A DNA stretch of 64,000 nt from Rhipicephalus microplus (taxonomy: Eukaryota; Arthropoda; Arachnida; Ixodida; Ixodidae), in contig NC_134710.1 of NCBI RefSeq assembly GCF_043290135.1, forward strand, positions 3,149,821 to 3,213,820, in the 5' to 3' direction. The translations under genes were made by a program, and so were the position numbers. The notes under the pieces are model-generated. The model was given only the letters and a program-made list of their open reading frames with translations, was not told where the DNA came from and did not search any database. Below, in pieces: positions 52,493 through 64,000 of the stretch (its first letter is position 1; every line of letters starts with the position of its first letter).

Positions 52493-54182
52493 GTTCGGAG
52501 ATGGAGGGTGGGGTTGTGTTGTTAAGATTACTCAGTTCACTAGCACCCTGTGCTGACGTGCTGGAGTCTTCAGAAAAATCAGATTCATCTCGAGTCACTC
52601 TGTTAAACTTTGAGGGGCAATTAACGTCCCTAATGAGCCCTACGCGCTTAAGGACGTGCGGATTATCTCGTATCCACTTTTGGATAATGTGAGTTACAGT
52701 TTGTGTCACCTGTGCGATGACAGTCTTGATCTGACGCGCGATGGTGCCGTGGATAATTTTGGGGAGGTCAGCCAATTGTGTTTTTATTGCATTCACCTGG
52801 ATCTCCAGAGCCCCGACGCGACTCTCTAGAGTAGTAGGAATCTCCCTGTCTGTTATATTTTCCTCTTCGTTGTTCAACGAGGGCTGAGTAGTGAGATTGG
52901 TTCTGAGCGAGCCAAGTTCGCTGGCTAGTTTTTCGTTCTGAGATCGCAAAAGGGCGAGCTCGTGCCTTAGTTTTTGTGTTTCGGTAGTGCTTGTGGGAGA
53001 AGAAGGTGGAGGGAAGGGGGAGGAGGTGACCTCTTCCCAAATGCCTACCTTGGGTTGGTTGCGTGCAGCGTTGCCAGATGGAGCGCCAAGAGCTGGAGAT
53101 TCCACCGCGCCAGGTGGTAGCGTTGCCGTTGCTGCTTTTCCAGGAGTTGGCGCCTTGCCAGTTGACCGGCGCTTCGGTTTTGTTGAGGTCCCCAATGTCC
53201 TGGACCTTGGCTGCTGAAGCCTAATGAATTTTTCGGTGCATTCGCGAGAGCTGGTGAGGTGCGGACCCCCGCAAACTATGCTCGTTGGGTAGCATTCGTG
53301 GGGGGCTATCCCCTCAGGACTAGCGCCCACGTTTTGGTCACAAAGGCTGCATCTTTCGGTGACCGGGTTGGGACAGATATCTGCCAAGTGCCCCAGTGTG
53401 GCACAGCGGTAGCACGCTGGCACTGTCTTTTTGTACTCCCTGACGGGAGTCAGTTCTGCGTTACAGTGGACGAAACGCGGAAGTTTCTTCCCGCGAAAGT
53501 CAACACAGCTACGTTGGAGTTCCCCAGCTTGCGCGCATAGACTAGTTCACCACCACGCCACTGCACACTATGTTTCAGGGACGCACTGGTTTCGAAGTTG
53601 TGCACAGAAATCACGCCACGACACACATCACCGGTGAGCTTGAGGTGACCGCGAAGCGGCAGCGGTCCTTTGCTGGTGTTGATTTAAAAGTCCGACAGCA
53701 GTTTCTGAACCACCTCGTTATTCTGCGTGCCACAGATGATGATGTTTTGCTCCCAATTGGGAGAAATGGTGATGTCATTCATGTGCTGCCTTCCGATGAG
53801 TTGGGAAATGGTAGTGCCGAGTTCACCTTGTTGAAACGCTGTCTTGAGGACTACTGTGATGCGTGGCTTGAGCACGACCACGTAGTCGCCAGGACTCATC
53901 CTAACCGGTGGTTTCGGCGTCCACTTGGAGACTGGTGAAGTCTTTTGTGGAGCTTTAGGAGATGGAGCGCGAGCGTCTCCAGTGGTTGGATTGTTGAGAG
54001 GAGTTTTCAGTACAGACGCTCCTTCCGTGTTTCTTCGGCGGTGACGCCGTCCCTCGACGAGTTGAAAAATGTCGGTTTGCTCAGCCGAAATGGTGGATGG
54101 GCCGTCGTCTGAATTATTTGTCGGGATATATGACCACGACAGAGTCGTAGGGTCGTAGCCACGTTGTTCAGGCAGCGCCATG
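52476..54182 (-). pseudogene. I-like LINE ORF1 (gag-like, zinc knuckle)
   Basis: Minus strand from ATG at about 54,182 (MALPEQRGYDPTTLSWSYIP). The central part has PGDYVVVLKPRITVVLKTAF, an RRM-like region. Stops and a frame change occur at about 53,684-53,430. It then continues CYRCATLGHLADICPNP (CCHC knuckle) and CSLCDQNVG...C, a second Cys-rich knuckle. A coiled-coil-like stretch (KLRHELALLRSQNEKLASEL) follows. This is the nucleic-acid-binding protein of I-clade elements. The 5' end of the element is near 54,473, where LINE B sequence resumes. Confidence 0.8.
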
Positions 54183-54473
54183 TTGAGGTGTTGATCGAGC
54201 GGCGTCTCCGCATCCAGCAGCGGCGGAGCCGCAGCCGTGAGGCTTAGCTCGTGAGGCTTCGCTGATGCGAAGTTGCTCGAAGTGGCCGAAAATTGGGCGA
54301 ACCTCGGTAAGATTGGTGTCTCCAGAGTCTTGCTGACTTTGCAGATGCAGTCGCACAAGTTTTAGAGCAGCCACATTGACAAGAGCACGGTTCCAGCCGA
54401 AAAACGACGAAGCCGATGAGCGTCACATCCAATCACCACGCGTCTCCTCCCAGCCTCACAAAAAAAGGGGTGG

Positions 54474-55070
54474 CAGTCCAGATTTCGCTTTCAAAGATAA
54501 AAAACTGATAATCTATGAGTAAGATAAGTAAATGAATCTGGCAGCGCGGTTTTGTCCCGCTTCTAATGCATTGATTAAATGCGCTTGATGTGGGCTCCTT
54601 ATGGCAGACGCATATTCTGATTTCGGTCTGATTAAAGATTTGTACGCAAGTAATTTTACATGTAGGGAGCTAGGCGGAGGTGGCGTTTGAGAAAACCAAA
54701 TGCTTTATTAGATGCTGAAACTACATGAGCGATGTGGGTACGCCATGATAAATCATAAGAAAAGGTTATTCCAAGATATTCATAAGACGGTACCGATTCA
54801 ATTGCGGTGTTAACGATAGAATACTGGAAGCGATATGGGCTGTGGCGACGGGAAAAGGACACAAGTTTACATTTAGAAGGATTAAGGGTCATTAACCATG
54901 TGTTACACCAATCAAGCCCGCTGTTAAGACTGGTTTGGAGATACAGGTGATCATGCTGGTTACTGATAGTGTGATAAATGGCACAGTCGTCCGCGAACAT
55001 GCGAACGCTACAGGATACATGATTGGGCAAGTCGTTAATATATATTAGAAATTGAAGGGGACCAAGGAAA
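54474..55070 (-). pseudogene. LINE B, piece 2 (RT palm and thumb)
   Basis: Minus strand: FLGPLQFLIYINDLPNHVSC, SVRMFADDCAIYHTISN (catalytic FADD), SYEYLGITFSYDLSWRTHIA and ARFIYLSYSHRLSV, then cut by the I-like LINE at about 54,474. Its upstream part ends …TSGVPQGS at 58,573, beyond LINE A. Confidence 0.87.
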
Positions 55071-58000
55071 GATTCAATTCAATTCAATTCAATTTTATTT
55101 CATCCCAAGGATGAGGGCAGGCTCGGGAGAAAAGTGACGTTTTGTCACTTGAGGAGAACCCGAGCCTCCCTAATACATGGCAAGCAACGTGGACATGGGT
55201 GAAGAAACATAGGCCATGAACATACAGGCACTGAACATAGGCCATGAGATGTTTGGCGCAGTACATGTCGGAAGATTCACGTACAGTAATGCTATGTACA
55301 GAGACTAATATGCGTAAGTAGTTTCTTTCGGCACAAATTCCGAAGTACAATGCAATTTATGACAGAATACAAAATACTATATACATGACAACAATGCTAT
55401 TCATAGAAATTGTGTGTACACACATACACATACACATAAATATGCACACATATATGTAGATACATATAAACACATATATATATGCATATAAATATATATA
55501 CATATATATAGACAGTTCCATGAATGCCTGGACCACCATTTTCTCGATTTTCACGATAAAAGCACTTCCCTAATGTCACGTGCACTGCATTTCTCATAGA
55601 TTATTTTTGCCTCCAGTAATTTATTCAATAACAAAGGAACACTAAAACGCAACATTTGTCGCCCAAAATTTATTCTGCAGAATGGAAGGTTCCAATGTTG
55701 TTGGTGACGAGTAGGGTACGGAATAGCATGCATTTCTAGTGCAAAGATATCTAAGAAGGCACGATTGTTATGAAAAAGAGATTGCTTATATCTTATTGCT
55801 AGGGAATACTGGTAAAGTTTGTGGATTGGGAAAATATTATAGCGCTGAAACAGTTCATCAGTGTGCGCATAGTAGTCGACATTTGCTATAAACCTGATCG
55901 TTTTTTTTTTGTAGTCTGTATATTTTACTTATGTTGGTTGCTGTCGTACTTGCCCATACCAAAAGACAATAATTGACATGCGACAAAAACAAGCGGTTAT
56001 AAAGTGTTAGTTTAACAGAAACTGGAAGAAAATAACGCATTCGTGGAAGTATGCCCACACATAATGATAGGTTGGTAATTAAATTTTTAATCTGAGGATC
56101 CCCCGACATTGTGCAATTACAAAGTACTCCTAAAGTTTTAATGGTTTCTACAATTTCAACAGCCGCGCTACCTATACGTAATCTATTGTCTAAGGAAATC
56201 TGTCTCCGCGAATGAAAAACTACAGCTTTTTGTTTTTGTTGCATTAATGAGTAATGAAGTTCGTTCACTCAATGTGTTTAAGCTTTCTAACGTAGTGTTT
56301 ATTAGTGTGGTCATCGCAGTCATGTCGTTACCTGTAAAAAAAATGCTGGTGTCATCCGCGTATATTATGTATTTAGGTTTGTCACTGACCTTGACAATGT
56401 CTTTTATGTAGAGGTTAAAAAGCAGCGGTCCTAGAATGCTACCTTGCGGAACCCCTGTGGTTATTGCCTGAAGAGAAGAAAATGAATCCTTAATTTTTTA
56501 CACATTGTGAGCGGTACTTAAAGTAAGATTTCAAGAGGGAAAGTGGAATGCCGCGAACACCATATATTTTTAATTTTTCAAATAAAGTATGATGACAGAG
56601 ACGGTCGAAAGCCTAAGAAAAATCTATGAAAACACCAATGCAAAGTTCTTTACTCTCGAACGATTTAAGGATTATTTCTTTCTGGGCTAGTAAAGCAGTC
56701 TCCGTCGACCTTCCCTTCATAAAACCATGTTGAGATTGAGATATTATGTTAAACTTCATACAAAAATTCATGAGTCTTTTAAAAATAATTTTCTCCAAGC
56801 CTTTTGAAAATATGCCTAATACAGAAATTGGCCGATGGTTCGTAAGATCATTCTTGTCTCCTTTCTTGTATAACACGCTGACAACAGACGTTTGCATTTG
56901 TTTTGGGAAACAACCTGTTGATAGGGACAAATTATAAATGTGAGAGAGCACGGGAACTATGATATCGATTGCATGCTTGATCTGGGAAATCTGAATACCA
57001 TCTATGTCACGAGCGCTGCTCTGTTTTAGCGTGGAAAAAAATGAAACTATTTCTTGATCATCGGTTGGTCGAAAAAGATGTTCTTTGTCTGTATTGTCAG
57101 TGCGTCAGTTATAGCTGTCTGCGCTGTTTGCGTCGGCTGTGAAACGTTTGTGAGAAAATGAATAAATTTTTCTACGAGCTCTAAATCTGTAACCGCTCGA
57201 CCATCTATATTTATTTCAGTAACCCCAGGAGAGATTGGTGTCCTGTGAAGCAAAGCGTTAATTTTCCTCCACAGATCTGCACTCCCTTTGCAGTTGTCTG
57301 CATGGAATTGTTGATTTAAGTAATTTCTTTTTTCTTTCTTGATAAAGGCGTTCGCCTTATTGCGGTATTCTTTAAATGCGGTTAAGTCTGATGCATCCTT
57401 AGTTTTTAAAACCTTCTGAATAACTTTGATCTCTTTTCGATCATTCTTAAACACTCGCGATTGATCCATAGTTTGCGACCTCTACGGCATTTCTGTAGAA
57501 CTTTTTCTTTAAAGTGTCTAAAATCGACTTTTTTAAATATAATCAAGAATGTTTTATAGGCTAAATCTGCAGTTTCTGAGTAGTATACCGCACTCCAGTC
57601 TGTTTGGGAAAGGCTTGTGCTGAATGCTGTTAAAGTGTGAGGTGTGATATATTGAACTGTTCTAGCGGGCAGTGTTTGGGACTTCTTGATTGCACTCTCC
57701 GTAACAAAGTAGAGTGCAAAGTGGTCGCTGATGTCACAACATATTACACCATTCTCTTCGTTATCTTTGTTTACGTTAGTAATAAATAGATCGATTAACG
57801 TTTCTGAGGTAGGTGTGATACGTGTGGGAGTTTCCGTTACTATATCATAGCCACTCGACTCGACCGTAGACACAAATGTAATTGCGACAGCATGTTGATA
57901 TTAAGGTCACCGCCAAGAATAAGTTTAAAATTGTTGTCATTTACATAATTTAATAATTCTTCAAGGCTACTAAATATGTATTCACAGATGAATCGGGTGG

Positions 58001-58572
58001 TCTGTACATGACAGCGTATACGTAATTACGTGTAATCAAAGTTAAGCACTCAATATCAGCACTGACATAAGAATATTGTGGTATTATTTGAGCGTCTATG
58101 CAGTTTTTCACTAGAACCATGAGGCCACCGCCTTTTTTCTTTGTTCGGTTAAGAAAGAAAGTATTATTACCATCTCGCTTGTAAATCTCGTCGTCTGAAG
58201 TATACCAAGTTTCCGTAATCATTATTACGTCGAAAGAAAAAGAAAACGTATCTAGAAAAATAGATGGATCATCTTCCTTGTTCCGTGCTGAACAAATGTT
58301 TAGATGAAGGCAGCACAGACTATCGCTACACCGATTTCCTACAAGATTATTGACGTCACAAGGGGATACCGCCATGGCGAAACAGAAGCTGCACCCGCTA
58401 TTCCGGATAGCGTTTTTAGGCAATCTTTTCAATGTCTCTTTTGTCGCGAATGTGGAATACATGTGAGCCTTCATGCTTTCGCGCGAGAATACGCCCATGA
58501 TTCGTCCACATGAACCTCCAGTTCGCTGCTTTCTTTTTAGCTATTGCCGCTCCAAGAAGCTGCTTGGGGAAC
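55071..58572 (-). mobile_element. LINE A: CR1/Jockey-like LINE inserted in LINE B, decayed
   Basis: Minus strand. It starts (5'-truncated) in ORF1: NWRFMWTNHGRILARKHEGS, then VFHIRDKRDIEKIA and stop (58,550-58,416), the C-terminal domain of LINE ORF1 proteins. ORF2 endonuclease: LNICSARNKEDDPSIFLDTF, MITETWYTSDD and GGGLMVLVKN (58,310-58,100), YRPPDSSVN, a shift at about 57,950, then CCDISDHFALYF (about 57,730). RT: TNHRPISVLGIFSKGLEKII, QSQHGFMKGRSTETALLAQK and CIGVFIDFS at 56,950-56,613, and the thumb at 56,268-55,858. The 3' UTR, about 55,080-55,850, includes a TATA/ACACATA-rich stretch at 55,430-55,510. It ends in (GAATT)n at about 55,071-55,095. Confidence 0.86.
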
Positions 58573-60680
58573 GATCCTTGGGGAACGCCTGATGTCACTG
58601 CAAAAGAGTTACATAGGTGACCATTAACAAAGACTGACTGAGAATGGTTAGTGAGAAACTGTTCAATCCAACGAAAAATAAGTTAGGGGTTTAGGTGCAA
58701 GTGTGGAAGCTTTAGCTAAAAGCGGCGGGGAGGAACTTTATCGAAAGATTTTGCATAGTCTAGAAAAATTAAGTCAGTCTGCATGTTACGGTCTAGGTTA
58801 GTGTGCAAGTCGTGAAGAAAGAGCGCTTATTGTGTTTCGCAGGAGAGACCTTTACGAAATCCATGTGGTGATCGATGAAAAAAATTACATGAGTCCAAGA
58901 AACTTGCGATTTGAGAGTAAATAACGTGTTCCATAATTTTACAGGGTACACTAGTTAATGAAAAGGGGTGGTAGTTCAAGGGTGAGTCTCTGTTACCTGA
59001 TTTGTACACTGGAACGACCTTCTCCGTTTTCTAGTCATCTGGAATGATTCCTGAGGCGAGTGACTGTAAAAAAAATCAAAGATAAATAGGTGGCACAAAT
59101 TGATTTATCATTCTTCAGTAGCTTAGAATTAATTGAGTTCATACCGGTTGATGATGAAAGCTTCATGTTATCGATTACAGATGCAATGCCTTCTTCGAAA
59201 AACGAGATAGTTGGCATGAATGCTTCGATGTTAACTGATGGTACTGTGAAGGTGCGGCAAGTTCTTGAGTAAAGACAGATGCGAATGCGGTGTTAAATAT
59301 TTCCCCACATTCATGGTCAGTCACTGGTTCGTGTGCGTCGTTAGTCAGTGTGATGTCGTGAGTCTGCCTTGGATTTAAATGTTGCCAAAATTTCCTGGGG
59401 TTGCTGGTTAGTAGCTTTGGTAAGTCATCGTAATAAAAAGTATGCTTGGCGTTCCGGATCTCAACTAGATATGATTTTTCAACTTCGAGGTATTTATTCC
59501 AGTGATTCCGGGTGTCAAGGTGTTTGGCCGAACGGAACAGCCGTTTCTTTTTATTTTCCAGCCGTTTTAAACGTACAGAAAACCATGGCTTATTGTGATT
59601 AGTACGGAAGGTAATCCTCGGAATGAACGTGTTAGTGAGCACACTTAATTTATTTTTGAATATTGACCAGTTTTCATGTAGTGTGCGAGTGGGAAACACT
59701 GATTTGTACTCAGAAAAAAAAGGTGTTAAGGTCTTCAGTTATTGCATCGTAGTTTCCCCGGCCGTAAAGGCATAATGTTTTTGCGGATGTGTACTTTGGA
59801 GCGGAACTGAATGAGAATAGGGCATGTATGATTCTATGGTCGCTGATTTCTGGGAGATAACTGATAGATGAAAGGTTCTCAGGATGGTTAGTATTAGGTC
59901 TAGGATGTTTGCTGTTTCTTGCGTATTCGTGTTGGTTCCGAGACTGACTCAGGTTAAAATTTAAACATACGTCAATGAAGTTTTAGCCTCTGCGTGACAT
60001 AATAATGAGGAAATGCCTAGGTTATGTCATTCGATGTTCGGGTAATTGAAGTCACCAAAGAGAAGGATGCGAGCATTGGGGTAAGTGGCAACAAGTTGCC
60101 TTAGGCTATTATTTTGGTGCCTACAGAAGTCTGGATTAGTATGCGGTGGCCTATAACAAACGCCAAGAAGTACTGTTAGGGGAGGAGCATGACAAATGAG
60201 CCATAATGATTCAATGTCAGATGTGACGTGTACAACGGAACATAATATACCTTGGTGAATTGCGACCAGAACACCACCCCCTCGAGTACACTTTCGGTCG
60301 CTACGAATAACGCGGAATTCAGGTAAGTCAGTCAGAATTTCAGCGTCTGAAACGTTATCGTTGAGCCAAGTTTCAGTTAGTACCAGTATATTGCTTCCGG
60401 ATGACAAAACAATGTTCGATAAGAGTTCGCGCTTTGCAAGGAAACTGCACATGTTAGTAAATATCACGGAAAATGAGACTGGTTTGGCAAGTGCCGGGCG
60501 TTGTCGGTTTGTAGGTACATGGTGACCGGACGATTTCTATGCGATTTCTTTAACTGGGCTAGACAACTTATCAAAATATAACGTTTCGGACCAATGTGCA
60601 GGGTTTCATACCGCAAGGAGAGCTTAGCAGATTAAGCCTTGGCAAATGCTATTAATTGTTTTCGCGCGTTTTGAACGGAG
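58573..60680 (-). pseudogene. LINE B, piece 1 (ORF1 end, endonuclease, RT N-terminal half)
   Basis: Minus strand. About 60,680-60,540 holds the ORF1 C-terminus (AKLSLRYETLHIGPKRYI). Endonuclease 60,467-60,027: VLTETWLNDNVSDAEILTDL, RGGGVLVAIHQG, GVCYRPPHTNP and LLFGDFNYPNIE. The linker has NKPWFSVRLKRLENKKKRLF. RT: VYKSGNRDSPLNYHPFSLTS, PHGFRKGLSCETQ and TSGVPQGS at 58,573, where LINE A interrupts. Several stops and frameshifts are present. Downstream coding resumes at 55,070. Confidence 0.85.
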
Positions 60681-63600
60681 ATGATGATGATGTTTGATGT
60701 TTTGTGGCACAACGGCCATTTCACGGCCAAAGAGCGCCAGTTCATCTTACTAAAAATATGGACAATGATCGTGATAAGCGGCTGTATAAGGGCCATAAAA
60801 TTCCTCGCGGTAAGTCGGGTAAAAACATACGAGTAATAAAATCATGACCATGCCGTGAAAGGTGTGTGTGGTGTGAATAGATGACAAAAGTTGGTGATAA
60901 TAAAAAACGATGGTGCAAATGTATGGCATTAGCACAAGTGCCTCACTCGTTCATATCCTTGCGTCCAAGGGCCGTGAGGCAAGTGCTTTCTTGTGTAGCC
61001 ACCGCAGCAAAAACCTCTCTGGAGAGGTCGTGCTACGGAATGCCCGGGTATATGATATGAAAGCTATGACTTTTAAAAACGCTAACAATGATTTATGACT
61101 AAAAAGCGGTTCTCTACCGACGAACATTGGAGGATGTAAAGGTATATGTTGTCGGTAAGGTAATGGGAAATGTTGTTTTCTTACTGTTTCTAGCTGTTTG
61201 CACTGTATTAGCATGTGAACGACTGTTAATGATTCACCACATCTGTCACACAATGGTGGATCGCCACTGGACAAAAGATATGTGTGTGTCGTGTATGTGT
61301 GTCCTATCCTGAGCCTCGTTAGTATTACCTCTGTATGACGTGATTTTGATACTGGCGGCCAATGGCCAACGTGTGGCTTAATGATGTGTAGATTGTTTTG
61401 TGTGTGTCTATCCCACTTGCTCTGCCAGTAGTCCCTGAGGTTTCGTTTGAGAGACGGCTTAAGATCAAGGGGCGGGATCGATATGGGTGTAGTGGCACTG
61501 ATTTCGTGGACGGATGCAGCAAGCTGATCCGCCATCACGTTGCCTTGGATCTCACGGTGCCCTGGCACCCAACACACTACAACATGTTGTTTGAGTGTGT
61601 AGAGTGTGCATAAAATAGAGTAAAATGAGACGAGGACAAGGTTTTTTGTTTTGTTTTTTTAAGATTGTGCAGAGCCGTAACCACACTGAGGGAGTCCGTA
61701 TAAATTACTGCTTTTTGTATTTGTGATTGCTTGATGTGTTTAGCCGCCACAAGTATCGCATAAGCTTCCGCTGTGAAGATACTTGTGCCTGGATGTAGAG
61801 GGCCAGCATTCGAAAAGGATGGGCCGACAGCAGCGTAGGAGACAGAGGAGTTAGACTTGGAGGCATCTGTTAAGAACTCAGGACGTGTGTGTTGTGTTGT
61901 GTTGAAGTTCCAGGAAGTATGTTCGGATATGGGAAATAGGCGCATGTTTTGTAACTTCTAGAAAATACACATCGTAGTCTATAGTCTGCCACTGCCACGG
62001 TGGCGGGTATGCTACTGGAGCCATTAAACTGTGTTCCAGTGACACTCCAGTTTCTTCAGCTAGACCCTTCAGGCGTACTGAAAAGGGCTGCCTCATCGAA
62101 GGACTGTTTTGAAACAGAATGGAGCTCGACAAATCATTAATAGTAGAGTATGAGGGGTGCTTCTTGTCTGCTTTCACCTTAAGAAAATATACAAAGGACA
62201 TGCAAGTTCTTTGAATATGAAGCGACCATTCATTCGACTCAACGTAAAGGCTTTCTACGGGGCCGGTGCGAAAAGCACCCGTAGAAAGGCGGATGCCCAA
62301 ATGGTGCACGGGATCCAGCATCTTCAAAGCACTTTGAGTCGCAGACTGATAAACAACGGTCCCATAATCTAAGCGGATGTGAATGAGGCTTCTATACATG
62401 TTCATGAGACATTTCCTGTCACTACCCCACGTAGTACGTGACAACACTTTTATAACATTCATGGTTTTTAAACATTTTGTTTTTAAATACTTCATGTGTG
62501 GTACGAAGGTCAACATGTTGTCCAAGATTAAGCTCAAGAATTTATGGTCGGCTTTGACGGACAGACGTTGCCCGTTTAGTCGAATGTCAGGTTCCGAGTG
62601 CATGCCTCTCTTTCGAGAGAACAAGACACGCGTGCTTTTTTGTGGGTTAAGTCGAAATCCGTTTTCATCTGTCCATTTGTAGACCTTGTTTAAACCTTGC
62701 TGAACCTGCCGCTCACATATTGCCAAGTTGCATGACTTGAAGCCAAGCTGAACGTCATCGACATATGTACAATAGAACATATTGCGGGGGATGGACAGGT
62801 GCAAGGAATTCATTTTGATAATAAAAAGTGTACAACTAAGTACACCACCTTGCGGTACTCCCGTTTCTTGCACAAATGGTTGGGAGAGAATACTGCCCAC
62901 ACGCACACGGAATTTTCGATCGGACAAGTAACTCTCGATTTTGGAAAACATTCTACAAGTCTCTTAATATGCCAAAACGCCATGTTGTGTCGTAAGCCTT
63001 CTCAATATCGAAAAACACTGAGAGGAAGTATTGCTTGTGTACGAAAGCGTCTCGGATCTGTGCCTCGATACGTACCAGATAGTCGGTGGTGGATCTACCC
63101 TCTCGAAACCCACAGTGGAACTGGTCAAGCAGATTGTGTGTTTCAAGGAAATGCAAAAGTCGGCGGTTTATCATTTTTTTTTCAAAACGTTTACAAAGGC
63201 AGCTGGTTAGTGCAATGGGCCTATAACTTGAAACTGAGGAAGGGTTCTTGTCTTGTTTTAAATAGGGATAACAATAGCCTCTTTCCAGGAAGCAGGGATG
63301 GTGCCAGAAAGCCAGATAGCATTGTATAGAGAGAGTAAAGTTTTTCGCGTTTTGAGCGGCAGGTTTTTCAACATTTCATACGTGACACGGTCGTAGCCTG
63401 GGGCAGAATTACTGCAAAAGTTAAGTGATGTTTGTAGCTCAGCTAAGTTGAAAGGTTGGTTGTATGCCTCGTGATTTGTACACTTGTATTCTAGTTTCTG
63501 CTTTTCTATCCTTGCTTTATATCTTTGGAAAGCTTCAGTATAGTGTGACGAGCTAGACACTTGCTCGTAGTGTGCACCGAGGAAGTTCGCCGGATCTTCC

Positions 63601-64000
63601 AGGCTGTCACCCTGTGTGTTTACGAGTGGGAGTGAGTGTACTTGTCTTCCTACTACCCTACGAACCATGTTCCAGACTTTAGCCTTTTGTGTATATGAAT
63701 TTATCTCTGATAAAAACTTGTGCCAGCTTTCTCTTCTGGCCTGCCGACGCGTTCTCCTGCCTCGAGATTTTATTTTCTTAAATCTCTCAAGGTTTTCCGC
63801 TGTCGGCGAGTTCCGCAGCAAGCTCCATGCCCTGTTCTGTTCCTTTCGCGCATTCTTACACTCAGTGTTCCACCACGGGACGTGTCGTTTGCCGGGCAGT
63901 CCAGATGTTTGTGGAATGCACTTGGGTGCTGCGTCAGTAAGAAAAGCCGTGAAGTACTGCACAACTTCATCTATGCCTAATCCGCATATGTCAGTCCAAC
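60680..64000 (-). pseudogene. Second I-like LINE (RT-RNase H), runs off the window
   Basis: Minus strand. 63,962-63,258: linker and start of RT (CSNSAPGYDRVTYEMLKNLP, ASWKEAIVIPI). 63,174-62,953: FREGRSTTDYLVRIEAQIRD and FFDIEKAYDTTWR. 62,951-61,878: TGVPQGGVLSCTLFIIKM, then CTYVDDVQLGF (catalytic box YVDD), RSLIHIRLDYGTVVYQSA, LAEETGVSLEHSLMAP. RNase H: EFLTDASKSNSSVSYAAVG, FTAEAYAILVAAK, VIYTDSLSVVTAL, then a shift at about 61,600 and CWVPGHREIQGNVMADQLAA. The end has a C-rich box (LCDRCGESLTVVHMLIQC). The 3' UTR ends in (ATC)n at 60,680-60,693. It is the same family as 9363-11,069. The endonuclease lies beyond the right edge. Frameshifts at about 61,590 and 63,250 make it inactive. Confidence 0.87.

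Overview
This window is eukaryotic, repeat-dense, non-genic DNA. Nearly every interpretable reading frame belongs to a retrotransposon, and no convincing host gene is visible. A tRNA-derived SINE of the kind scattered through hard-tick genomes (42648-42888, minus), stacked RTE-, CR1/Jockey- and I-like LINEs, Ty3/gypsy elements and long (TA)n and (CA)n tracts suggest an arthropod, most likely a metastriate hard tick. The species is an inference from repeat content only.

Layout. 1-11,070 holds decayed LINE pieces: RTE-like at 1-1105, CR1/Jockey-like at about 2370-3235 (minus) and 3410-4685 (plus), a CR1-like 3' half at 6629-8180, and an I-like 3' part with RNase H at 9363-11,069. A 313-bp (CA)n tract lies at 6112-6424. 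11,070-33,067 is a Ty3/gypsy cluster. It contains decayed element 1 (plus, with a nested LINE at 12,138-13,678), decayed element 2 (plus), an orphan gag-like fragment (minus), and an apparently intact 5.2-kb element at 22,628-27,839 (minus) with two identical 162-bp LTRs. It ends with two internally deleted elements, number 3 (no RT or IN) and number 4 (LTR fused directly to RT-RNase H-integrase). Almost every outer element boundary is a (TA)n tract.

33,387-41,807 is the most striking object: an 8.4-kb CR1-like LINE whose 5' end is an array of exactly fifteen 300-bp monomers. Each monomer carries CRE-like, TATA-like and TCAGT initiator motifs at promoter spacing. The array is stop-free in the ORF1 frame. 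ORF1 carries a 2A-like ribosome-skipping motif (DVEQNPGP), and ORF2 follows in the same frame after a single UGA with no AUG between them. A second, unrelated-looking and apparently intact LINE (45,171-49,275, minus) repeats the plan: 2A motif in ORF1, then ORF2 in the same frame after UGA-C.

44,317-60,680 is a matryoshka of minus-strand LINEs. One CR1-like element (LINE B) is split into three pieces by LINE A (55,071-58,572) and by an I-like LINE (44,711-54,473), which is itself split by the intact 2A-LINE. 60,680-64,000 is a second I-like LINE, with RT and RNase H, running off the window edge.

How the parts work together: LINE endonuclease-RT proteins move their own RNA and probably the SINE. 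Gypsy Gag and Pol move LTR elements, and the deleted gypsies would depend on intact relatives. The 2A-plus-promoter-monomer LINE is the candidate new system: promoter repeats that can be translated through, with 2A trimming off the repeat-encoded leader. That is an inference from sequence arrangement, not a demonstrated mechanism.
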